Part shown: one piece after another, positions 7,567-14,279 of the stretch
Layout: every line of letters begins with the position of its first letter
How positions within the stretch are numbered: the stretch's first letter is position 1
Source: JBCCZC01 sp039188505
GTDB taxonomy: Bacteria > Pseudomonadota > Gammaproteobacteria > Xanthomonadales > SZUA-38
DNA: 21,856 nucleotides
Reading direction: 5' to 3'
Assembly (NCBI GenBank): GCA_039188505.1
Contig: JBCCZC010000044.1
Coordinates: forward strand, 1-21,856
The notes under the pieces: generated by a model
Database searches by the model: none
What the model was told of the DNA's origin: nothing
Seen by the model: the letters and a program-made list of their open reading frames with translations, nothing else
Program-made: the position numbers and the translations under genes

Positions 7567-9594
7567 CTACCAGTGCAGCGTGAGCGACGCCCGTATGGAC
7601 CGCGGCTCGAGGGGGCGGAAGTGAATGTCCTCAACGCCACCGGCGCCTTCACCCGGCAATCGCGAGGCGTAGAAATAGGCAATGTCAAAGTCGTCGGATT
7701 CGAACAGGTTGAAGACATCGACGCGGGCGCTGAAGTCGCCAAAGCGGTAACCGCCGCCGATGTTGACGAGCAGGGACGTCGGTGATCTCACGGAGTCGTC
7801 TTCGATGAGCGGCGCCTCACCGAGGTATCGGGCTCGGGCGGAGACGAAGAGCCCGTTATCCCACACACCGTTGAGGCCCAGCGAGGCGGCGGCTTCGATC
7901 GCCCCCGGGATCTCCTGCCCCCCGCCCTGGGATTCTTCGAACTTCGAGCTGGTGTGCGTGTAGGCAAAGTTGACGGCAAGCCATTCCGTGGCCTGGAAGA
8001 ACGTGGCGAGCTCGACACCCTTGCGGGTCGAGGCGCCGTTCACCTCGGTACCCCCGGCGTCGCCGACGAAAAGCAGCTCCGAGTCGAGGTCGAGCCAGAA
8101 GCCGGTAAGCGTGGCGTTGAACCGGTCCCCGCGTTCGAAGCGAAGCCCCAGCTCGGCGCCCTCCGACGGCACCAGGGCGTCGACCGGCGACGCGGCTTCT
8201 CCCGTTGCCGGATCGACCGTGATCGTGTTGCCGCGGACGTCATTGGAGTGGAAGCCGCGGCCCCAGTTGGCGTAGAACTCCGCGGCCTGGCCCAGGCGAT
8301 AGGCCAGATTGAGTTTCGGGCTGAGCTGGGTGTCACGGCCTGATCCGCTGTTCTCCGGTCGAAGTGCGTCAACGTTCCAGGAGAAGTGATCCGCGCGAAC
8401 CCCCAAGGCCGCGCGGACGCGCTCTGACGGCCTGAGTTCGAGCTCGGCGTAGGCACTGGCCGAGAACTGCTCGACCGAGTCCAGACGTACCGTGCCGGTC
8501 CGCTGCCGCTCGAAGGTTCTGAAGAGTCCAACCTCCGAGATGTCGTCGTAGCGCAGATCGCCGCCCCAGTTGAGCGTGATCGGGAGCGCTGCGGTACCGT
8601 CGATACGAGCGCCGTAGATCCGGCGCTTGTCGACCTGCTCGAACTGGTCGCCATTCTCGGGCTCTTCCAACAGGTAGGTGAAATTGGAGAAGAGCGCGAA
8701 GTCGTAGTCGACGATGTAGGCCATCGCCTTCCACGCGTCGGTTTCGAGCTCACTCGTCAGGCTGAAGCGGTCGGTCTGCCCACCCAGAAGCGGGTCGATA
8801 TTCCCGCGCTCGTCGATGAGGCCTGCTTCGACGGCCCGGAGCGGGATCTGGTCCGAGGCATTCCATTCGCCCAGGTAGCCGAGCAGGGAAACCTTCGCAT
8901 CCGCCGTACCCAGTGACCCGACGTAGTTGGCGTAGAAGCGAGTCTGGGACAGGTCCTCGTCGAGGTTCCAGGGACCGCCGTAGGCCGTGAAGTCGTACAC
9001 GAAAGTCCCCGAGCCACCCGCAAGGCGCGCGCTCGCGCCGGCGACGCCGCGATAGAAGTCGAACTCACCGACGGTTGCGCTCAGGAAGGACTCGTCGAGC
9101 GCGTCCGCCAGATCGAATGACACGCTGCCCGCCGAAGAGAAATCACCGGCACGCACCGCGTAGGGTCCCTTGCGATAGGAGGTCCGTTCAACGAGCTCGG
9201 GGATGATGAAATTGAGATCCAGGTAGCCCTGGCCGTGGCCGTGGGTTCGCAGGTTGATCGGCACGCCGTCGACGAACGCCGAGAAGTCCGTTCCATGGTC
9301 GAGATTGAACCCGCGAAGGAAGTACTGGTTGGCCTTGCCAGTTCCCGAGTGCTGGGTCGCCACCATGCCCGGCACGGCCTCGACGAGTTCACCGACGCGA
9401 AGCAGGGGCGGCAGGCGAATGTCGTCGAAGGCGACGGTGCCTGCCGAAGCCTGATTCGCGGTGCCGATCACCTCGTCCGCACGGCCGTAGACGACGACCT
9501 CCTCGATGAGTTCGCTGTTGCCAGCATGGTTGGCGTTGGCCCACTGGCAAGCGAGCAGGGCGGCCAGCACGCAATAGATCGTCTCTCGTCGCAT
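7567..9594 (-). CDS. TonB-dependent outer-membrane receptor
   Basis: This 675-residue outer-membrane active transporter has a signal peptide at about 1-21, a TonB box-like EEVVVYG at 31-37, a plug domain with the typical LRGFNLDHGTDF segment and a THGHGQGY stretch, then a beta-barrel ending in an aromatic residue (LTLHW). The length fits the smaller receptors (about 650-750). There is no N-terminal FecA-type signalling domain, so it is unlikely to talk to the sigma factor through a FecR-like protein. The ATG at 9594 is preceded by GGGAG. It has its own GCAACC-N16-CGTA promoter overlapping the end of the PAS-GGDEF gene, so it belongs to the ECF regulon seen here. The ligand is unknown; the His-rich plug segments could fit metal or metal-complex uptake, but that is speculation. 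Confidence 0.92.
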   Translation of the reverse strand: MRRETIYCVLAALLACQWANANHAGNSELIEEVVVYGRADEVIGTANQASAGTVAFDDIRLPPLLRVGELVEAVPGMVATQHSGTGKANQYFLRGFNLDHGTDFSAFVDGVPINLRTHGHGQGYLDLNFIIPELVERTSYRKGPYAVRAGDFSSAGSVSFDLADALDESFLSATVGEFDFYRGVAGASARLAGGSGTFVYDFTAYGGPWNLDEDLSQTRFYANYVGSLGTADAKVSLLGYLGEWNASDQIPLRAVEAGLIDERGNIDPLLGGQTDRFSLTSELETDAWKAMAYIVDYDFALFSNFTYLLEEPENGDQFEQVDKRRIYGARIDGTAALPITLNWGGDLRYDDISEVGLFRTFERQRTGTVRLDSVEQFSASAYAELELRPSERVRAALGVRADHFSWNVDALRPENSGSGRDTQLSPKLNLAYRLGQAAEFYANWGRGFHSNDVRGNTITVDPATGEAASPVDALVPSEGAELGLRFERGDRFNATLTGFWLDLDSELLFVGDAGGTEVNGASTRKGVELATFFQATEWLAVNFAYTHTSSKFEESQGGGQEIPGAIEAAASLGLNGVWDNGLFVSARARYLGEAPLIEDDSVRSPTSLLVNIGGGYRFGDFSARVDVFNLFESDDFDIAYFYASRLPGEGAGGVEDIHFRPLEPRSIRASLTLHW

Positions 9595-9658
9595 TCCCGG
9601 TTCTCCCGTTGACGTCCGAGCTCGCGGCCGCGGATGGTCAGGAACGGATCACCAGCGA

Positions 9659-9678
9659 TCTGCGGCCGGGTCCGCAGA
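9659..9678 (-). promoter_or_regulatory. Stem-loop in the TonB receptor leader
   Basis: A perfect 7-bp stem (TCTGCGG at 9659-9665, CCGCAGA at 9672-9678) closes a 6-nt loop. If transcription starts about 7 nt after the -10 at 9695-9700, this structure sits near the 5' end of the roughly 94-nt leader of the receptor mRNA. It may stabilise the transcript, act as an operator, or mark the end of the upstream PAS-GGDEF transcript. There is no T-run. Confidence 0.35.
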
Positions 9679-9694
9679 CCAACGAACTGATCTG

Positions 9695-9722
9695 TCTACG
9701 CGAGAATGGCGCTCAGGGTTGC
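9695..9722 (-). promoter_or_regulatory. ECF-type promoter P1 for the TonB receptor
   Basis: Reading on the minus strand, GCAACC (9722-9717) is followed by exactly 16 nt and CGTAGA (9700-9695). The -35 overlaps the last codons of the PAS-GGDEF gene. This is one of five identical-spacing elements placed before transcription units in the window. The leader to the receptor ATG would be about 94 nt, longer than at the other four sites. Confidence 0.75.
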
Positions 9723-10687
9723 GCGGAGCCGAGGATGTGCTCAGCCGATCGGATGACGCGATTGCGTCCGGCCCGCTTGGCGCGGTAGAGCGCGTGATCC
9801 GCCGCATCATTGAGCCGGGACCAGAGCCGATGAGCGCTTGCGCCGTGCTGGCAGAGCACCGTCGCCACGCCAATGGAGGCCGTGATCGGATCGCGTGGCC
9901 AGCCCGTCTGGCGAAACGCCCTCAGGACCCGCTCGGCGACGACGGTCGCGGAAGCAGCCGTCGTATTCGGCAGGAGAACCGCGAACTCCTCGCCCCCCAG
10001 GCGCGCCGCACAGTCCGCCGGTCTGATCACCCCCTCGAGCAGGCGCCCGACCTGCGTCAGCACCTGGTCGCCCAGGGGGTGTCCATGACGATCGTTGACG
10101 GCCTTGAAGTGGTCGAGGTCGACGAGCAGCAGGCTCAGCGACTGCCGCCGTGCCGCCTCGACCGAAAAGCGATCGAGTAGCGCTCGCCGGTTCATCAGAC
10201 CGGTGAGGTCGTCGGAGTTCGCGGCCCTGGCGAGTCGGCGGTTCGCGGACTCGAGCTTTCTCGCATGCTGCGTCAGCCGGTCTTCTGACCGGCGGCGATC
10301 CGTGCTGTCCCGGCCGACGGCATGGAAGACCTCGTTGACGGGATCCGGGTGGGCGGTCCAGCGGATCACCCGATGGCCACCTTGACGACACAGGAGCCGA
10401 TGCTCGAAGGAGGTCACCGGTGCCCCCTTGGCGAGCGTGCGCACGATGTTCTGGGTGGCGGGCCGATCTTCGGGGTGGACAAACTCGAAGAAGCTGTCGG
10501 CGAGCAGGCGGCTCAGGGGCCAGCCGAGTACCTGTTCGAAAGCGGGATTGGCCCGGTGCAGCCGTCCCTCAGAGTCGGCGATGCAGAGGAGATCCATGGA
10601 CAAGTTGAAGAACCGCTCGATGCTGACGGGGAGCGAACCGCCGGTCCACGGTCGGACAGCCGGCATGTCGATGGGGGTCGTATGCAT
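9713..10687 (-). CDS. PAS-GGDEF diguanylate cyclase
   Basis: This is a 324-residue cytoplasmic protein. A PAS sensor domain at about 22-130 includes the FEQVLGW and HPEDR hallmarks. A coiled linker follows at about 132-157, then a GGDEF domain at about 158-318. The active site is GGEEF at 231-235, the metal-binding Asp is in the LVDLDHFK segment near 190, and a canonical RxxD inhibitory site (RPAD, 222-225) lies five residues before GGEEF. It should therefore make cyclic-di-GMP from GTP with product inhibition. The ATG at 10687 has AGGCG upstream. It lies 29 bp after the GNAT gene on the same strand and is probably cotranscribed from promoter P2, which would put c-di-GMP output under the ECF factor. 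Confidence 0.9.
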   Translation of the reverse strand: MHTTPIDMPAVRPWTGGSLPVSIERFFNLSMDLLCIADSEGRLHRANPAFEQVLGWPLSRLLADSFFEFVHPEDRPATQNIVRTLAKGAPVTSFEHRLLCRQGGHRVIRWTAHPDPVNEVFHAVGRDSTDRRRSEDRLTQHARKLESANRRLARAANSDDLTGLMNRRALLDRFSVEAARRQSLSLLLVDLDHFKAVNDRHGHPLGDQVLTQVGRLLEGVIRPADCAARLGGEEFAVLLPNTTAASATVVAERVLRAFRQTGWPRDPITASIGVATVLCQHGASAHRLWSRLNDAADHALYRAKRAGRNRVIRSAEHILGSAQP

Positions 10688-10716
10688 GGGTTTCGCCTGC
10701 TTTCTTCGTAGGTACG

Positions 10717-11223
10717 CTACGCAGGACCTTCCGGTTCAGTTGCATTCCGGGCCTCGCGGCATCGGGACGTGATGAAGTAGAGCTCGCCCGTCACGTCCAG
10801 ACGCGCGTGGCTGGTCAGGAGCGATCGAAAGCCCTTCCGCAGTACACACTTGCGGAGATCCGAGCAGTCGTCCGGCACGAAGACGCGCACGCCGCCGGCG
10901 CACTGCAGGCGTCTCAACGCGGCGTTGAGCAGGAGTCGTCCCAGGCCCCGGCGGCGGTGGCCGTCTCGGACCAGGAGGAAATAGACCTCGGCACCCCCGG
11001 CGCCGAAGCGTCGCGTCATGCAGGCACCGATACAGCCCGATCCGTCGCGGACGACCCAGACCCACTCGTGGCGTCGCTTGAGCGATCGCCGGACGGCTTC
11101 CGCATGGGCCGCGGCAACGCGCACGGCGTGGCCCGGCCAGAGTCCGCGACAGGCCTCAAGGGCGAGCTGGCCCACCGCGACGACGTCGTCTGCGGTGGCG
11201 GGTTGAATCGATGGGACCTGCAA
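10717..11223 (-). CDS. GNAT-family N-acetyltransferase
   Basis: This 168-residue cytoplasmic acetyltransferase moves an acetyl group from acetyl-CoA to an amine. The N-terminal strand SIQPATADDV and helix are typical of the fold, and the acetyl-CoA loop of motif A is HRRRGLGRLLL at about 89-99. A later RKGF segment (129-132) matches the usual motif B position. The substrate is unknown. I chose the TTG at 11223: GGAG lies exactly 7 nt upstream, the GNAT fold begins right after it, and promoter P2 ends at 11256. The longer open frame starts at another TTG (11292) upstream of that promoter and would not be fully transcribed from it. It leads an apparent two-gene operon with the PAS-GGDEF gene. 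Confidence 0.85.
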   Translation of the reverse strand: MQVPSIQPATADDVVAVGQLALEACRGLWPGHAVRVAAAHAEAVRRSLKRRHEWVWVVRDGSGCIGACMTRRFGAGGAEVYFLLVRDGHRRRGLGRLLLNAALRRLQCAGGVRVFVPDDCSDLRKCVLRKGFRSLLTSHARLDVTGELYFITSRCREARNATEPEGPA

Positions 11224-11255
11224 GGACGCACTCCGGTTTCTCGATGGTGTGCTTC

Positions 11256-11283
11256 CGTACGCGGGTTCTCGCGCGGTGGTTGC
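11256..11283 (-). promoter_or_regulatory. ECF-type promoter P2 for GNAT and PAS-GGDEF
   Basis: On the minus strand GCAACC (11283-11278) is followed by 16 nt and CGTACG (11261-11256). There are 32 nt between the -10 and the TTG start of the GNAT gene. The -35 lies only 5 nt from the -35 of P3 on the other strand. Confidence 0.8.
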
Positions 11284-11288
11284 AGGGC

Positions 11289-11316
11289 GCAACCTTGCTG
11301 CGTGCGGGCGCGTAGA
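11289..11316 (+). promoter_or_regulatory. ECF-type promoter P3 for cupin 1
   Basis: GCAACC (11289-11294) is followed by 16 nt and CGTAGA (11311-11316). There are 29 nt between the -10 and the ATG at 11346. With P2 it forms an inverted pair of -35 boxes, GGTTGC then GCAACC, with 5 nt between them. Confidence 0.8.
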
Positions 11317-11345
11317 TCTCCATGGATGGCACGCGGAGTGGCAGG

Positions 11346-11783
11346 ATGTCGATCGATCAATCGGATCTCGAGGAGGGCGTGCTCGCCGCCATCGGGGAAC
11401 TCCTGCGTGCCGGGGCCCGGCAGGCGCCGCAGCAGCGATCGATCGGTGAACGCCTGCGCTGGCAGGTCCTGCGGGAAAGCACGCGGGTGTCCCGACTCGG
11501 GCGGCGTAGCTGGCAGCCCCTGCGTCCGGGGATCTCGATCCAGCTGCTCCACGTGACCCCGGAGGGCATGGCCAGCATGCTATGGCGGGTGGCGGCCGGC
11601 GCTGGCGTTCCAGCGCACTACCACGAGCGCGCGGACGAGTGTCTCGTCCTGAGCGGATCCATCCAGGTCGGCGCGACGGTGCTCTCCCCCGGGGACTTCA
11701 TCGTCGGGCGTCGGGGGGAAATGCACCCGGAGATCCACGCACCGAATGGTGCGGTGGTCTATCTGCGTGCGCCATTCGGCTGA
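11346..11783 (+). CDS. ChrR-like single-domain cupin (cupin 1)
   Basis: This 145-residue protein has a helical N-terminal part (about 1-50) and a cupin barrel (about 60-143). The metal-site residues are visible: HYH at 91-93, Glu98 and His127 in the GRRGEMH segment, so a bound divalent metal is likely. It resembles the C-terminal cupin of the ChrR anti-sigma family but lacks the N-terminal His/Cys zinc motif that binds the sigma factor. The ATG at 11346 has GGAG 7 nt upstream; an earlier in-frame ATG at 11322 would lie at the predicted transcription start. It is a paralogue of cupin 2, with which it is convergent across 3 bp. Transcribed from P3, it may sense or detoxify the inducing compound. 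Confidence 0.85.
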   Translation: MSIDQSDLEEGVLAAIGELLRAGARQAPQQRSIGERLRWQVLRESTRVSRLGRRSWQPLRPGISIQLLHVTPEGMASMLWRVAAGAGVPAHYHERADECLVLSGSIQVGATVLSPGDFIVGRRGEMHPEIHAPNGAVVYLRAPFG

Positions 11784-11786
11784 CGA

Positions 11787-12233
11787 TCAGGCCGCGGAGC
11801 GGTAATCCTGGGAACGGATCAGCAGCAGCGCGCCGTCTGGACTGACGACCGTGGGATGGCGGGTCCCCTTGGGCCCGAGGAGAAAATCACCCCGGACCAG
11901 GGTCTCGCCGCCGACGACCAGGTTGCCCGTCAACACCAGGCACTCCTCGTCCTGGTCGTGATAGTGGCCTTCGACCGTTGTTCCCGGCTCCAGCTTCCAG
12001 ATCGCCGTGACCGCATGGGTATCCGGATCTTCGAAGAGCCGCTTGACCGTGACACCATCCTGCAGCCGTTCCCACTCGCCCTCGCCGGACCGCACGATGT
12101 GAAGCGGTTCCGCATCGGCTTCGAGGGCGGCGAAGAGTCGATCCCGAGTTCTGTCCACCGCGGCGTCTGCGCTCGGCGAGAGGCCCTCGCCCAGGCCGGC
12201 GAGGATCTGCTGATCCAGCTTGTCGTGACTCAT
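11787..12233 (-). CDS. ChrR-like cupin coupled to the ECF sigma factor (cupin 2)
   Basis: This is a 148-residue protein with a helical start (about 5-40) and a cupin domain (about 45-142). The HYH motif is at 90-92, with Glu96/97 and His126 in GPKGTRH; together these fit the two cupin motifs. Its ATG overlaps the sigma factor stop by 4 bp (ATGA), so the two are translationally coupled, the usual arrangement for a sigma factor and its regulator. However, the zinc-binding anti-sigma domain of ChrR (His and Cys ligands) is missing; the only Cys is in the barrel (ECLVL). Either its helical N-terminus contacts the sigma factor, or it is a sensor or effector and not an anti-sigma factor. Confidence 0.88.
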   Translation of the reverse strand: MSHDKLDQQILAGLGEGLSPSADAAVDRTRDRLFAALEADAEPLHIVRSGEGEWERLQDGVTVKRLFEDPDTHAVTAIWKLEPGTTVEGHYHDQDEECLVLTGNLVVGGETLVRGDFLLGPKGTRHPTVVSPDGALLLIRSQDYRSAA

Positions 12234-12850
12234 GCCTCGCCTCCTGCTTGTGCGTCGATGGCGATTCGAAGGGCCTTGATGGCCCGATGTGAGTGGGATT
12301 TGATCGTGCCGATCGGGAGCCCGAGACGCTCCGCAATCTCTGCGTGGGTGAAGTCTCGGAGATAGCTCAGCGCGATAACGTGACGCTGCACCTGGCTCAA
12401 GCCTCCCATGGCCTCATGCAGGCTCGTTCCCTCCGTCAGCAGGTCCATCAACCGATCGGGCCTCGCCTCCAGCGACTCACAGGCAGGCTCGGGCAGGGTC
12501 GATACTTCCTGCTCGGGGCGCGCCGCCCGCCGCCGTAGCCGATCGAGGGCCCGCGATCGCACGATCGTGGTCAACCACCCGATCGGGCTACCGCGGGATG
12601 ACGAATAGGAGTCCGCCGTGCGCCAGATCTGAATATAGGCATCCAGCACGGCCTCCTCGGCATCCTCCGCCTGGCCGAGGATGGCCCTGGCAATCGAGAA
12701 GGCCCGCGGGGCCGTCGCGTCGTAGAAACGCGTCATGGCCGCCCTTTCGCCATGGCGAATCGACACCAGCAAGTCCGCCAGTGCGTCCGCCGTCGCTGGC
12801 GGTCGATCATGATCTTTCCGTTCACTCACTCGGGATACCGCGCTTTCCAT
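12230..12850 (-). CDS. ECF-family RNA polymerase sigma factor
   Basis: A 206-residue sigma-70 protein with only regions 2 and 4. Region 2 (about 36-108) includes the AEDAEEAVLDAYIQIW helix that contacts core polymerase and the -10, and region 4 (about 145-196) has the helix-turn-helix FTHAEIAERLGLPIGTIKS that reads the -35. It is not fused to a C-terminal regulatory domain. The ATG at 12850 lies 34 nt after the -10 of promoter P4, which carries the same element as the other members, so it probably activates its own gene. Cupin 2 follows with a 4-bp overlap. The pairing with a ChrR-type cupin resembles the RpoE-ChrR system, which responds to singlet oxygen in Rhodobacter, but the inducer here is not shown. 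Confidence 0.93.
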   Translation of the reverse strand: MESAVSRVSERKDHDRPPATADALADLLVSIRHGERAAMTRFYDATAPRAFSIARAILGQAEDAEEAVLDAYIQIWRTADSYSSSRGSPIGWLTTIVRSRALDRLRRRAARPEQEVSTLPEPACESLEARPDRLMDLLTEGTSLHEAMGGLSQVQRHVIALSYLRDFTHAEIAERLGLPIGTIKSHSHRAIKALRIAIDAQAGGEA

Positions 12851-12884
12851 GCGGAGCCTCGCTCATCATCTTCTCGCGCAGAGT

Positions 12885-12912
12885 TCTACGCACGTCAAGC
12901 GCTATCGGTTGC
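12885..12912 (-). promoter_or_regulatory. ECF-type promoter P4 for the sigma factor and cupin 2
   Basis: On the minus strand GCAACC (12912-12907) is followed by 16 nt and CGTAGA (12890-12885). There are 34 nt between the -10 and the ATG of the sigma gene. The element implies autoregulation and is divergent from P5, with 25 nt between the two -35 boxes. Confidence 0.82.
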
Positions 12913-12937
12913 AGGCGTGAATGCGCCGCCCGAAGGC

Positions 12938-12965
12938 GCAACCAATCTGGCCCTGAAGCCGTAAG
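12938..12965 (+). promoter_or_regulatory. ECF-type promoter P5 for the TPR-DUF4331 operon
   Basis: GCAACC (12938-12943) is followed by 16 nt and CGTAAG (12960-12965). There are 37 nt between the -10 and the GTG start at 13003. Confidence 0.8.
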
Positions 12966-13002
12966 CCTCCCCGAACCCACTGGTTGCCGAGGTACCCGAA
13001 TC

Positions 13003-14262
13003 GTGATCGCTCGCTTGCTGCTCCTGACCGTATCGCTGCTGCCGCTGACCTGCGAGGCCAGCACCGCGCAGGTGCTGCGGATGTTCGCGGCGGACAACGC
13101 GGATAGCGCCGTCCTGGATCTGCTGGAGACGGCCGATCTGGCCACCGATGCGGGGCTGAGCGAACTCGCCCGGGCGCTGCTGCGCCGGGCGCGGGCCACC
13201 GGGGATGCCTCCCGCTACACCGTGGTCCTCGGCCTAGCGGATGCGGTGCAGTCAACCGAGCTGGCGGCCCTGCTGGAAGCCGAAGCGCTGCTCGGGCTCC
13301 ATCGCTTTGCCGAGGCTCAGGAGCGGCTCGTGCAGCTCGGCGGCAGCCATCGTCGCGATCTGCTGCTCGGCGACGCCCTCATGGAGCAAGGCCACCATGA
13401 TCGGGCCGCCAGGGCGTACGCCGCCGCCCAGGGAGCTCGGCCGGGGGCGCTGGCCTATGGCCGGCTGGCGGCGCTCGCGTTCCGGCGGGGCGAGCCGGAG
13501 ATCGCGATCGCCGGCAACCAGCGTGCGCTGCGCGCGACCCATCCGCAGGACACGCATCTCCGCTCCTGGTTGCTCACGGAAGCCTCGCGCTATGCGCTGG
13601 CCGCGGCCGCTCCCGAGACGGCGGTTGCGCTCGCCAGCGCGGCCGTGCGCGAGGCGGCGACAATCGGCGCGCGGCAGCAGCAAGCGATCAGCCTGCTCGC
13701 CGTCGACGACGCGACGGCCGCATTGGAATCCCTGCAGCAGCTCGCCGCGGACTATCCCTCGCCCGAGGTCCTGCGCGCGCTGCGCGAGGCGCTCGAACGC
13801 CAAGGTCATTGCGATGCGGCTAGACGCGTGATCCGGCAGATCGAGGCGCTCGGCGACCGGATCGACCCACGTGGCTACGCGCGCTGGCTGGCCGATGCCG
13901 GTGAGCAGCCGGAGCGAGCCCTGGCGCTCGTGGCGACGGAACTCGCAAGCCGTCGCGATCCGGAAACGCTGGGCCTCGCCGCGCGGCTTCGGCTGCAGCA
14001 AGGAGAACCCGAGCGCGCGATGGCGCTCCTGCAGGAGGCGCTGAGCAAGGGACGCCCGGCGGCCGCCGTCGCGCTCGTTGCCGCGGACGCCCATGCGGGC
14101 ACCGCCCTCGAACAGATCTTCCTGAAGCAGGCACACGCGCGCCGCTGGGAGCTTCCGACGACCGCGCGCCGCGCGCTGGAAGAACGCCTTCGGGCCCACG
14201 GGCCCCCATCATCGACCGGTGTCGACCGGTCACCCATCGTCGGCCATCCGCCGACCACGTAA
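13003..14262 (+). CDS. Secreted TPR-like (helical repeat) protein
   Basis: This 419-residue exported protein starts at a GTG that encodes MIARLLLLTVSLLPL, a clear signal peptide ending near residue 20. The open frame extends 135 codons further upstream but crosses promoter P5 and the divergent sigma gene, so the GTG is preferred; GAGG lies about 10 nt before it. The mature part is rich in Ala, Leu and Glu and made of paired helices typical of tetratricopeptide repeats (for example around 90-150 and 330-390). Such proteins are scaffolds, here in the periplasm. The gene lies 17 bp before the DUF4331 gene and almost certainly shares its transcript, suggesting the two proteins work together. Confidence 0.82.
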   Translation: MIARLLLLTVSLLPLTCEASTAQVLRMFAADNADSAVLDLLETADLATDAGLSELARALLRRARATGDASRYTVVLGLADAVQSTELAALLEAEALLGLHRFAEAQERLVQLGGSHRRDLLLGDALMEQGHHDRAARAYAAAQGARPGALAYGRLAALAFRRGEPEIAIAGNQRALRATHPQDTHLRSWLLTEASRYALAAAAPETAVALASAAVREAATIGARQQQAISLLAVDDATAALESLQQLAADYPSPEVLRALREALERQGHCDAARRVIRQIEALGDRIDPRGYARWLADAGEQPERALALVATELASRRDPETLGLAARLRLQQGEPERAMALLQEALSKGRPAAAVALVAADAHAGTALEQIFLKQAHARRWELPTTARRALEERLRAHGPPSSTGVDRSPIVGHPPTT

Positions 14263-14279
14263 ACCCAAGGAGATTCAAC

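Noticed and set aside
12960..12987. Inverse GGTTGC 16 nt after the P5 -10, giving a mirror-like element on the minus strand
   Set aside because: The would-be -10 on that strand reads CTTACG, not CGTA, so it does not match the other sites; probably coincidence.
13252..14199. 315-codon minus-strand frame opposite the TPR-like gene
   Set aside because: No motif or ribosome site supports it; the plus-strand frame has a signal peptide and helical repeats.
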